Source of the DNA: Thermoplasmata archaeon
GTDB taxonomy: Archaea > Thermoplasmatota > SW-10-69-26
Reading direction: 5' to 3'
Assembly: GCA_003561665.1 (NCBI GenBank)
Contig: PWVY01000018.1
Coordinates: forward strand, 1 to 7,331
Length of the DNA stretch: 7,331 nucleotides
Part shown: positions 1 to 5,868 of the stretch, piece after piece
Layout of the letters: each line of letters starts with the position of its first letter
Position numbering within the stretch: position 1 is the first letter of the stretch
The notes under the pieces: generated by a model
Seen by the model: the letters and a program-made list of their open reading frames with translations, nothing else
Told to the model about the DNA's origin: nothing
The model's database searches: none
Program-made: the position numbers and the translations under genes

Positions 1-517
1 AGGTTGTGCGGTGGATCGGTTGCATGATGCGGGGTTGCTTCATCTTGATTTGAAGCCTGAGAACATCGTGATGAGGGAGGATGGGTCGCCGGTGATCATC
101 GATTATGGGACGGTTCAGGAGGCTCCGGAGGGGGGTTGGTCGGGGGCCACGTTGACGGAGGAGGCCTTGGCTTTGGGCACGTTGGCGTGGATGGCGCCGG
201 AGCAGTGTTTGGAGGAGGTGGTTTCGGTGCGTACGGACGTGTTCCAGTTGGGCGCAGTGGCGTATTACGTGGCCACGGGGCGGCATCATGTGCCCGTGGA
301 GGGGCGTTCTCGGTTCGAGGTGGAGGATGCGATCGTTCGAGGCGTCCCGCCTGGGGATATCCCTGAGGGGTTGGAGGATGCCGTGGGAGGTGCTCTGGCT
401 CGTGACCGGGGGGATCGTCCTGAAAGCATGCGGGCGTTCGTTGAGGCGCTGGGTCGTGGGTTAGGCGCGGTAGATGAGGAGGCTTCGACCGATGCCGATG
501 GCGTCCCCGGGGGTTAG
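1..517 (+). CDS. Ser/Thr protein kinase, C-lobe only (5' end cut by window edge)
   Basis: This is the C-terminal two-thirds of a eukaryotic-type (Hanks) Ser/Thr kinase, which transfers ATP phosphate to Ser/Thr of partner proteins. Seen: the catalytic loop HLDLKPENI (codons 41-67), with catalytic Asp at 47-49 and Lys at 53-55; a DYG in place of DFG at 101-109; an APE motif at 194-202; a helix-F-like DVFQLGAVAYY segment; and the late Arg in DRPES (416-418). The HRD Arg is Leu, so it is a non-RD kinase, which as a class often need no activation-loop phosphorylation. The reading frame is open to base 2, so the Gly-rich loop and ATP-anchoring Lys lie outside; a GTG at 11 is not the true start. About 20 acidic residues follow the kinase fold and no membrane segment is seen in this part. 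It ends at TAG 515-517, overlapping the convergent FHA gene by 57 bases. Family assignment is firm; its substrate is unknown. Confidence 0.92.
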   Translation, partial: GCAVDRLHDAGLLHLDLKPENIVMREDGSPVIIDYGTVQEAPEGGWSGATLTEEALALGTLAWMAPEQCLEEVVSVRTDVFQLGAVAYYVATGRHHVPVEGRSRFEVEDAIVRGVPPGDIPEGLEDAVGGALARDRGDRPESMRAFVEALGRGLGAVDEEASTDADGVPGG

Positions 518-1138
518 GGGGGCCGTGGCTCCTTTCTTGAGGGGGCGCCAGTTGAGGGTGGTGCCGTTCTTGTTCTCGGGGAGATCGTGGAGCAGGTGCG
601 TGTCGTCTTGTTTGAGGATGCGGGCGTGCCGGGTGCTGGTGAAGGCGTCGTAGGTGAGGGGCACGTCCGCGTTGGAATCGCGACCGATGAGGGTGGTTTC
701 TTGGTCGAGAGGGAAGGTGCGGCCTTCTTGGACTCCTTTGGCGAGGGCCAGGTGGGGTTTGGTTGGGGCGGGTGGGGGGTGTGGGTCTTGAAGGTCGAGG
801 GTGTAACGTTGGGGGGGGATGGTGGGTTCGTTACTGGCGAGGTTGCGGGCTTGTTCGAAGAGGGCGAAGAGGCGGGCGTGGTTGACGACGTATTGGTTTT
901 TGTTGCCTTCGTGGTTGGTGGGTGCGACGAGGTCGTGTTCGGCGAGTTTCTTGATGTGTTTTCGGACGGCTTGTCGGCTGATGGTTCGGTTGGGGGATCC
1001 GTGGGGGTCCTGGTCCCGGGTGGGGGCCAGCATGATCTCGTTGTACCCGTGGGGTTCACGGAGTTGGTTCAGGATCTTAAGGCGGTTTTCGTTGCTGAGG
1101 GCTTGGAATGCCTCGGCGAGGTCCTTCAGGGTGCTCAT
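461..1138 (-). CDS. Winged-helix DNA-binding protein with C-terminal FHA domain
   Basis: A 225-residue predicted transcription regulator or DNA-linked phosphopeptide reader. Residues 5-95 look like an ArsR-type winged helix: a FQALSNENRLKIL helix, a recognition-helix segment SRQAVRKHIKKLAEHDLV (54-71), and a wing near 75-85. A 15-residue polar insertion (about 38-52) precedes the recognition helix. A Pro-rich linker at 118-128 leads to an FHA domain (about 129-224) with its hallmarks: GR at 152-153, STRH at 168-171 and NGT at 191-193. FHA domains bind phosphothreonine, so an input from the convergent kinase is plausible but inferred. The start at 1138 is chosen because GGAAGGAG (1148-1155) sits 9 bases upstream and the fold begins immediately; the frame stays open to 1339, but that extension is Pro/Arg/Ser-rich and unstructured. 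It has its own promoter and is not tightly joined to the four-gene operon 240 bases upstream. Confidence 0.9.
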   Translation of the reverse strand: MSTLKDLAEAFQALSNENRLKILNQLREPHGYNEIMLAPTRDQDPHGSPNRTISRQAVRKHIKKLAEHDLVAPTNHEGNKNQYVVNHARLFALFEQARNLASNEPTIPPQRYTLDLQDPHPPPAPTKPHLALAKGVQEGRTFPLDQETTLIGRDSNADVPLTYDAFTSTRHARILKQDDTHLLHDLPENKNGTTLNWRPLKKGATAPLTPGDAIGIGRSLLIYRA

Positions 1139-1147
1139 GCGGCTCCA

Positions 1148-1155
1148 CTCCTTCC
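1148..1155 (-). promoter_or_regulatory. Ribosome binding site of the FHA gene
   Basis: On the - strand the bases read GGAAGGAG and lie 9 bases before the ATG at 1138. This site decides in favour of the 225-residue form over the longer open frame. Confidence 0.75.
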
Positions 1156-1178
1156 TGCGGCTTGGAGGGTTTTCGTGG

Positions 1179-1184
1179 TTTATA
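1179..1184 (-). promoter_or_regulatory. TATA-like promoter element of the FHA gene
   Basis: The - strand reads TATAAA (inside CTCTATAAACC), 46 bases before the FHA start codon. With the usual archaeal spacing of about 26 bases, transcription would begin near 1155-1160, giving a short leader that just includes the ribosome binding site. It is one of very few AT-rich spots in this GC-rich region. No clear purine-rich BRE is visible upstream, so the call is moderate. Confidence 0.5.
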
Positions 1185-1241
1185 GAGTAACGGCTTGTTG
1201 GCGGGTTTGTGGCTATGGAGGGTGAGGGTTTAGGGAGGCGA

Positions 1242-1278
1242 GTGCCCGCCGCCGGTGAGGGGTTCGGCGACGGGACAC
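1242..1278 (-). other. GC-rich hairpin in the gap between the operon end and the FHA gene
   Basis: Arms 1245-1254 and 1265-1274 pair over 10 positions around a 10-base loop. On - strand RNA the single odd pair (1249/1270) is a G-U wobble. Three more pairs (1242-1244 with 1276-1278) form beyond a one-base bulge. It lies about 100 bases past the coiled-coil gene stop and about 105 bases before the FHA start. No T-run follows on the - strand, so it is not a classic intrinsic terminator. It could stabilise the operon 3' end or be regulatory. I see no gene in the rest of the 1139-1378 gap. Confidence 0.4.
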
Positions 1279-1378
1279 GATTGAGTGATGTCCGCTCCCT
1301 GGCGGCCTTCCGGTGGTCGGGATGAGCGTGGGGGGTCAAGTATGGGGTGCAATCGGTTGGTTGCGGTGGGGGGGAGTG

Positions 1379-2428
1379 TTAGTGTTGGTTTTCGAGCCAG
1401 TTGCGGACGTGTTCGTGTTCGAGGAGGTGAACGGTGACGTCGCTGAGGATCCATGCGGCTTCGTTGGCGCCTTCGTCGCCGCGTTCGAGGGCGCGGGCAA
1501 GCGTCGTGTTGAGGTTCTCGAAGAAGTCGACGGGGCCAAGCGCGCGGGCGTTGTCGAGGATGGTTTCGATGCGTTGTTGGGCGTCTTCGCCTTGTTCTTG
1601 GAAGCGTTCCGTGATCACGTCGGGTTCAAGGTGGAACCCGTCGAGGTCTTCGCTTCGTCGTAGGAGGTATGTGCGGCTGTTGGTGAAGGCGTCTTTGAGG
1701 ATGTTCAGCGCGGTTTCGCAGCCGTGGACGATGTGGGCGCGTTGGTGCTCTTGGAGGACGCGTTGGATGGCGTTCGTGTAGGGTGTGAGGAGCTCTTGGT
1801 GGTATTGGTTCTTGGCGTCGTCGTCGGCGAAGAGGCGCGCGTTCTCGCTGACGGTGAGGGCTTTCGATCGGAGGTTGGGGTTGGAGAGAAGGGCTTGGGT
1901 TTGGTCTTCAAGGATCTCGGTCCCTGTGGTTCGGGTTTCGAGTTCGCCTTCGCCGAGGGCGTTTTGGATGTGTTCGAGGCGTTCTTGCACGTGGTCGAGG
2001 TGGAGGGTGAGGCGTTCGAGGTACGTTGTGGGGTCTTGTTGGGGATCGGTGGATGGGGGTGGGGGGATGAGGTCGATGTGGAGGCCTTTCTCGGCGAGGG
2101 CTTGGTTGTTTTCTTGGAGGGTTCGTAGTTTCTTGTCGAAGTGGGTTAAGCGTTGTTGGATGGCGCGTCGGCGGTCGATTTCTTGTTTGAAGCGTTGTTT
2201 CGTTTCTTGTTTGAACGCTTGGAGCGCGTCGTTGGCTTCGTCGATCTTTTTCTTGGCTTCGAGTTGGATGCGTTCTTTCTCGAGGCGGTGTTGTTCGTTG
2301 AGGTTCTGGATGTGGTTTTCGAGGCGTTTGACTTTTTGTTGGTCTTCGAGGCGCCCTTCGAGGTCGGCAAGCCGGTTGCGGAGTCGTTCTTCGATGGCGT
2401 CGGGGTCGTCGGTTTTCTTCCGGAGCAT
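1379..2428 (-). CDS. Coiled-coil protein, last gene of the tubulin-like operon
   Basis: A 349-residue protein of unknown family. Residues about 8-115 are a nearly unbroken, highly charged helix rich in Lys, Glu, Gln and Arg, reading as a long coiled coil with segments such as RLENHIQNLNEQHRLEKERI. A PPPP linker (122-125) separates it from a second, mostly helical half (about 134-345) with mixed hydrophobic helices and no motif I recognise. There is no signal peptide or membrane segment, so it is probably cytosolic. The start at 2428 is supported by AGGAGG (2436-2441) 7 bases upstream; the ATG shares one base with the tubulin-like gene stop (TGATG). The frame is open to 2803, but that part is an Arg/Pro/His-rich shadow of the GTPase gene. 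A filament-binding or bundling partner of the GTPase is the obvious guess from context; the sequence does not prove it. Confidence 0.85.
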   Translation of the reverse strand: MLRKKTDDPDAIEERLRNRLADLEGRLEDQQKVKRLENHIQNLNEQHRLEKERIQLEAKKKIDEANDALQAFKQETKQRFKQEIDRRRAIQQRLTHFDKKLRTLQENNQALAEKGLHIDLIPPPPSTDPQQDPTTYLERLTLHLDHVQERLEHIQNALGEGELETRTTGTEILEDQTQALLSNPNLRSKALTVSENARLFADDDAKNQYHQELLTPYTNAIQRVLQEHQRAHIVHGCETALNILKDAFTNSRTYLLRRSEDLDGFHLEPDVITERFQEQGEDAQQRIETILDNARALGPVDFFENLNTTLARALERGDEGANEAAWILSDVTVHLLEHEHVRNWLENQH

Positions 2429-3828
2429 CAGGGGGCCTCCTGGATCGTTTCGAAGCTTGCTTGGGGGGATTCGTTGGGGGGCGTGATGGGTTGGTCGTTG
2501 AGGACGCGTTGGGTGAAGCGTTGGATGTTTTGTTCGAGGCTTTTGGCGCCGTAGCCCCAGCCTTCGTAGGTGTGGAGGTAGGCTTCTTCTTCGAGGAGTT
2601 TGCTGGCTTTTTCGAGGGTGCCTATGAGGGCGTTCGTGGGTTCTTGGGGGCGGATGAGGGCGGTGAATTCGACGGGCACGTTGGGGGAGGGTTCGGGGAC
2701 GCAGCTGTAGAGGCCGGGGGTGAAGTTGAAGCGGTCTTCCATGAGGTCTTGCACGTGGCGGATGCTGGATCGGTCGACGTTGCCTCGGAAGAGGAAGTAG
2801 CATTGTTGGAGGCTGGGTGGGGCTTGGGCGAGGGCGCCGTGGTAGAGGGCGTCGTAGGCCAGTTGGAAGGGGGCGTCGTCTTGGCTTGGGATGAGGGGGG
2901 AGATGGCGGGGTAGGTGAGGGTGGCGGGGTGGTCTTGGGCGAAGTAGACGAACACGTTGCCGAGATCGGTGGGGCCAAAGCGTAGGGGGCTTGTGATGGC
3001 GAGGGCGGCGCGTGCCATGGCGTGGTTGATCTCGTCGTAGGTGCTGGAGGAGGGGTATTGGCCTGTGGCTTCGCGCCAGGCGCGCGCGGTGGCGGGGTTG
3101 TCCATGGTCACGATGAGGGTGCGGAAGGCGCCGGGGCGGATCGTGGGTTGTCCGGGGCGGGTGCCAAGGAGCGTGTTGAGGGTGAGGAGGGTGTTGTAGT
3201 AGCTTGGTCCCGTGACGGCTTCGGTGTCTTTGTAGGGGAGCGCTTTGGGGGCGTCGCCGCTGGGGGTGACGGTGAAGGTGAGGAGGTTGCGGGCTTGTTC
3301 TCGGCGTTGGCCGTATTCGGATCGGAGGTAGTCGACGAGCCAGGAGGCGAGGCCGCTTCCGGTGCCGTGGCTTGTGCCGTGGAAGAGGATGAAGTTTCGG
3401 ACGCTTCCGGCGCCGGCTTTGTTGAGGACGCTCGTGATTTGGTCTTTGAGTTTCTCGGCTTCGGTGTAGCCTTCGGGCCAGAGCATCTCTGCGCCGCCGC
3501 CGGTGTAGTTGAGTTGCGCGGCGAGGCGGTGGCGTATGCCTGCTTCTTCGACGCTTTTGCTGTCGAGGTCGAGCGCGACGGCTCGGAAGGGGGGGAGTTC
3601 GTCTTCGGTTTGGTCGCGGTGTTTGGGGGCGTAGAAGGTGGATTCTCGAAGGTGGAGGTTGTCGCCGAGGTGTTGGGGGCCTTCGTTCCAGAGGTCCTTG
3701 GTTTGTCGGCCGTATTCGGCGTCGATGCCGTGGAGGAAGGTGGTGCCAAGGCGGAGTCCGGTTCGTCCGACGAGGATGACGAGGCAGTCGTTGCTTAGGC
3801 GTACGAGGTTGTCTTGCGGGTCATTCAT
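2428..3828 (-). CDS. Tubulin-superfamily GTPase, closer to tubulin than to FtsZ
   Basis: A 466-residue predicted filament-forming GTPase, close to tubulin's usual 450. Landmarks in tubulin order: T1 loop GRTGLRLG (21-28; tubulin GQxGxQxG); T2 FRAVALDLDS (81-90, DLD for tubulin DLE); GGGAEMLWPEGYTE (110-123), near T3; T4 HGTSHGTGSG (150-159), with one mismatch (H154) to the [SAG]GGTG[SA]G signature; SYYN (209-212; tubulin PYN); DN (243-244) and TYDEINH (263-269), matching the guanine contacts N206, Y224 and N228; LRF (282-284); RGN (348-350); and AYLHTYEGWGY (416-426), like tubulin AFxHWYxxEGM. The T7 region after LRF is about three residues shorter than tubulin's. N291 aligns with the catalytic Glu254 of alpha-tubulin. 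The start at 3828 overlaps the upstream gene by 8 bases and has GAGAGG 9 bases before it; the open frame to 3966 is shadow. Superfamily membership is near certain. The subfamily is not settled: artubulin, BtubA/B, CetZ-like or a new branch. Confidence 0.93.
   Translation of the reverse strand: MNDPQDNLVRLSNDCLVILVGRTGLRLGTTFLHGIDAEYGRQTKDLWNEGPQHLGDNLHLRESTFYAPKHRDQTEDELPPFRAVALDLDSKSVEEAGIRHRLAAQLNYTGGGAEMLWPEGYTEAEKLKDQITSVLNKAGAGSVRNFILFHGTSHGTGSGLASWLVDYLRSEYGQRREQARNLLTFTVTPSGDAPKALPYKDTEAVTGPSYYNTLLTLNTLLGTRPGQPTIRPGAFRTLIVTMDNPATARAWREATGQYPSSSTYDEINHAMARAALAITSPLRFGPTDLGNVFVYFAQDHPATLTYPAISPLIPSQDDAPFQLAYDALYHGALAQAPPSLQQCYFLFRGNVDRSSIRHVQDLMEDRFNFTPGLYSCVPEPSPNVPVEFTALIRPQEPTNALIGTLEKASKLLEEEAYLHTYEGWGYGAKSLEQNIQRFTQRVLNDQPITPPNESPQASFETIQEAP
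2436..2441 (-). promoter_or_regulatory. Ribosome binding site of the coiled-coil gene, inside the GTPase gene
   Basis: The - strand reads AGGAGG, 7 bases before ATG 2428, and is embedded in the last codons of the GTPase gene (protein end QEAP). It is the strongest Shine-Dalgarno in the operon and fixes the start of the downstream gene. Confidence 0.8.
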
Positions 3829-5272
3829 GGTGGGTTGCCTCTCGGACGTACGTTTCGATGAGTTCGTTGGCTTTCTTTTGGCCGACGTGGGCTGCAAGGC
3901 GTCGGCGGGTGGCGTAGAGGGCATCGGGGGAGTTTCGGTCGAAGGTGAGCGCGATGAGGGTGCCATCGGGTGTTTTGTGGATGTGGTCGTGTTGGCTTGT
4001 GAGCCGTTTGGCGGCTTCGTTCACGATCTCGGGGTTGTCGCTGCCTAGGAGGCGTTGGGTGAGGTCGTGGAGGTTGACGACGGGGTTTTGTTCGAGTTCG
4101 CGTTGGAGGATGTGTTGGATGGTGACGGTTCGTTCGTCGGGGGTGGGGGTCCAGGGTTCGTCCTGTGTGAGCGTGATGGCGATGGATTGCACGAGGCCGC
4201 GGCCGAGGCGGTTTTCTCGGTAGCGTTGGGGGAGTTTGCCGGTGACGTAGTCGAGGAAGGTTTCGCGAGCGCTTTGTTCGGGTGAGCGTTTCGTGATGGT
4301 GTGTGCTTGGTCGGCGAGTTGGCGGTGGAGGCGTTTGGGGCTCTTGTGAGGGGGGATGGCGAGGATGCGGGGGAGTTCGATGTCGACGAGGTCGATCTCG
4401 TTGTCGTGGGCGTGTTCGAGGAGGGCTTGGGGGTCGTGGAGGGTGGGGTGTTCGGTAGCGATGGGGGCCCAGAGGGTGGCATGGCGGAGGGTGTTGGCTT
4501 GCTCTTCCGTGAACGCGGTGGTGGCTTTGTTTCGCGAGTGTTCGAGGCGGTTGAGTCCTGCGGGGTCGGTTTCGTCGTCGTCAGGGTCGGGGGGGGGGGG
4601 TGGTTGTTGGGGTTTCGGTGTGGGGGGTGTGGATCGGGGTTTGGGTCTTTCTTTGGGGGGTTGTGGTTGGTCGAGTTCGGTGCGGGCGAGTTGGCGGAGG
4701 GCTTGTCCGGCGTGTTCGCGGTAGGTTTCTTCGAGGGCGCGGGCGCCTTGGGCCCATTGTTTGGGGTCGTCGTTGGTGGCGATGAGGGCTTCCTTTTGGG
4801 CGGTGCGGTCGAGGGTTTTTCCGTCGATGGCGTTGGCGGGGAGCCCGTCGAGGAGTTGGTTGATCTCTTGGAGGGAGTGGGCGGCTTGTTCGGTGTCTCG
4901 GAGGTCGTTTTGTGTTTCGTGGAGGAGGTTGAAGGCGGTTTGGAGGGTTTCCCAGGGCATCGTTTCGTTGTTTTGGGTTTCGTGTTGGATGTGGGCGAGG
5001 CGGTTGCGGTTTTTGTGGATGAGGTTCTCGACGTGGTTGCGGATGCGGTGTTGGAGGGGGCCATCTCGTGCGTTGTCTAGGCGTTCGTGGATTCGTTCTT
5101 CGCGGGTGGTGAGCCAGTCGTCGAGGCGTTCGCGGACTTGGGTGATCGTTTCGTTGGGTGGTGTGCTTTCTCCGTTCTCGGCTTGGTGCATGACGTAGCT
5201 TGCGAGGGGTTCGACGACGGGGAGCCCGGCGCCTTCTCGGAGGGCTTTGCGGGGGGCGTCGGGCAGTTTCAT
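3821..5272 (-). CDS. Two-part protein with Pro-rich linker, directly upstream of the tubulin-like GTPase
   Basis: A 483-residue protein I do not recognise. Residues about 40-200 are strongly helical and charged, with heptad-like stretches (for example 43-70 and 106-142). A Pro-rich linker (201-229, with PPPPP at 224-228) runs into an acidic DPDDDETD patch. The second half (about 237-483) is a mixed helical domain. Its end (about 398-445) could be a small winged-helix-like module, but this is weak. There is no signal peptide or membrane helix. The start at 5272 is supported by GAGGT (5282-5286) 9 bases upstream and by a 4-base ATGA overlap with the preceding gene. It overlaps the GTPase start by 8 bases, so the two are likely translationally coupled. 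Sitting between a membrane-hairpin gene and the GTPase, it may be an adaptor that links filaments to the membrane protein; this is inference. A 12-base C run in the coding strand could make it prone to frameshift. Confidence 0.85.
   Translation of the reverse strand: MKLPDAPRKALREGAGLPVVEPLASYVMHQAENGESTPPNETITQVRERLDDWLTTREERIHERLDNARDGPLQHRIRNHVENLIHKNRNRLAHIQHETQNNETMPWETLQTAFNLLHETQNDLRDTEQAAHSLQEINQLLDGLPANAIDGKTLDRTAQKEALIATNDDPKQWAQGARALEETYREHAGQALRQLARTELDQPQPPKERPKPRSTPPTPKPQQPPPPPDPDDDETDPAGLNRLEHSRNKATTAFTEEQANTLRHATLWAPIATEHPTLHDPQALLEHAHDNEIDLVDIELPRILAIPPHKSPKRLHRQLADQAHTITKRSPEQSARETFLDYVTGKLPQRYRENRLGRGLVQSIAITLTQDEPWTPTPDERTVTIQHILQRELEQNPVVNLHDLTQRLLGSDNPEIVNEAAKRLTSQHDHIHKTPDGTLIALTFDRNSPDALYATRRRLAAHVGQKKANELIETYVREATHHE
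4589..4600. repeat. 12-base G/C homopolymer inside a coding region
   Basis: Twelve G on the + strand, twelve C on the coding strand, encode four consecutive CCC codons of the Pro-rich linker. It is much the longest mononucleotide run I see in the window. Confidence 0.95.
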
Positions 5273-5763
5273 GGTTTCAGGACCTCGTTAAGGTTGGTTT
5301 CGGGTTCTTCGTCGTTGGTGAGGTGTGCGTGGAGGTGTTCGCGGATGCGTCGGCGTTCTTGGGCCATGGCTTCGTGCATGCGGTCGAGTTCGTGTTCCAT
5401 GCGTTGTTCGAGCCCGTCGAGGGTGGTGTTGAGGGCTTGGTTGCCTTGGAGGGTGGCGTTGAGGCGGCGTTGGGTTTCTTCGAGTTGTTCGATGGTTTGT
5501 TGGTGTTCTTTCATCTCGAGGAAGAGGGCGATGGAGAGGCTGGTGAGGGTGGCGATGGAGATGGTGAGCGCGACGATGGCGATGCGGCTGACGGGGTTCC
5601 CGAACGCGCTGAGGGCGATCTCGATGGGGAGGCCTAGAAGGAGCGTCATCGCTGCGATGAGGGCTACGAGGAGGGCTGCGATGATGATGTAGGGTGTGCG
5701 CAGCTGGCGCGTTGCGTGGTTTGGGTTCTCCCCTGCCTTCCAATCCATGGGGGTGCGTGGCAT
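5269..5763 (-). CDS. Membrane hairpin protein with C-terminal coiled coil, first gene of the operon
   Basis: A 164-residue predicted membrane protein of unknown family. Two hydrophobic helices are plain: about 25-46 (YIIIAALLVALIAAMTLLLG) and about 61-83 (IAIVALTISIATLTSLSIAL), joined by a short loop of about 15 residues. Residues 84-147 form a charged amphipathic helix with heptad-like spacing (IEQLEE, LDGLEQRMEHELDRMHEAM), then an acidic tail. Basic residues in the N-terminal 22 and the large charged C-terminal helix suggest both ends face the cytoplasm. No Shine-Dalgarno precedes the ATG at 5763, so the mRNA may be leaderless; an ATG at codon 6 is an alternative start. Its stop overlaps the next start by 4 bases (ATGA). 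The domain plan suits a membrane anchor or receptor for the cytosolic operon products, which is inference from layout. Confidence 0.87.
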   Translation of the reverse strand: MPRTPMDWKAGENPNHATRQLRTPYIIIAALLVALIAAMTLLLGLPIEIALSAFGNPVSRIAIVALTISIATLTSLSIALFLEMKEHQQTIEQLEETQRRLNATLQGNQALNTTLDGLEQRMEHELDRMHEAMAQERRRIREHLHAHLTNDEEPETNLNEVLKP

Positions 5764-5806
5764 ACCGGAGTAACATAATAATGTTTTTGTAGTGGTGGTT
5801 TCCGGT
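5764..5806. repeat. Inverted repeat bracketing the AT-rich promoter core
   Basis: Perfect 6-base arms, ACCGGA at 5764-5769 and TCCGGT at 5801-5806, stand 31 bases apart. One arm touches the start codon and the other lies just beyond the AT-rich core. It could be an operator or a chance match. The rest of the gap, 5807-5868, shows nothing else I can support. Confidence 0.4.
5771..5791 (-). promoter_or_regulatory. Probable operon promoter: AT-rich core before the membrane-protein gene
   Basis: The - strand reads TACAAAAACATTATTATGTTA in an otherwise GC-rich area, ending about 8 bases before ATG 5763. If the transcript is leaderless, an archaeal TATA element would be expected near 5785-5790, where ACAAAAAC lies; ATTATTAT (5775-5782) would put the transcript start inside the gene. 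No exact TTTAWA consensus is present, so the position is approximate. It is the only promoter-like stretch upstream of the four coupled genes. Confidence 0.45.
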
Positions 5807-5868
5807 GGGCGCTAGGGGGAGAGCGTATCATCTGGTGGGGATGGGCGTTAGGCCTGGGCCTCGTTGGG

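Noticed and set aside
1139..1339. N-terminal extension of the FHA protein up to an ATG at 1339
   Set aside because: The extension is Pro/Ser/Arg-rich, contains the TATA-like element and the ribosome site, and precedes a well-placed ATG at 1138.
2429..2803. N-terminal extension of the coiled-coil protein
   Set aside because: It overlaps the GTPase gene, is Arg/Pro/His-rich, and ATG 2428 has AGGAGG 7 bases upstream.
3022..3798. Long + strand open frames opposite the operon (also 4301-5080, 1724-2128 and 2461-2985)
   Set aside because: They are antisense shadows. Lack of A/T leaves few stops, the products are Gly/Val/Glu-rich low-complexity, and the - strand products carry clear folds and ribosome sites.
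3829..3966. N-terminal extension of the tubulin-like protein
   Set aside because: The Ser/Pro/Thr-rich extension overlaps the upstream gene, and tubulin's first strand begins about 15 residues after the 3828 start, as in the family.
1379..5763. The known FtsZl (Tubulin_2) membrane-remodelling operon or a TubZRC plasmid partition system
   Set aside because: No von Willebrand A, OmpA-like or TubR-like gene and no centromere-like iterons are seen, and the GTPase C terminus looks like tubulin.
5850..5861. AGGCCTGGGCCT palindrome as NosD terminator
   Set aside because: A usable loop leaves only a 4-pair stem and no T-run follows on the - strand.
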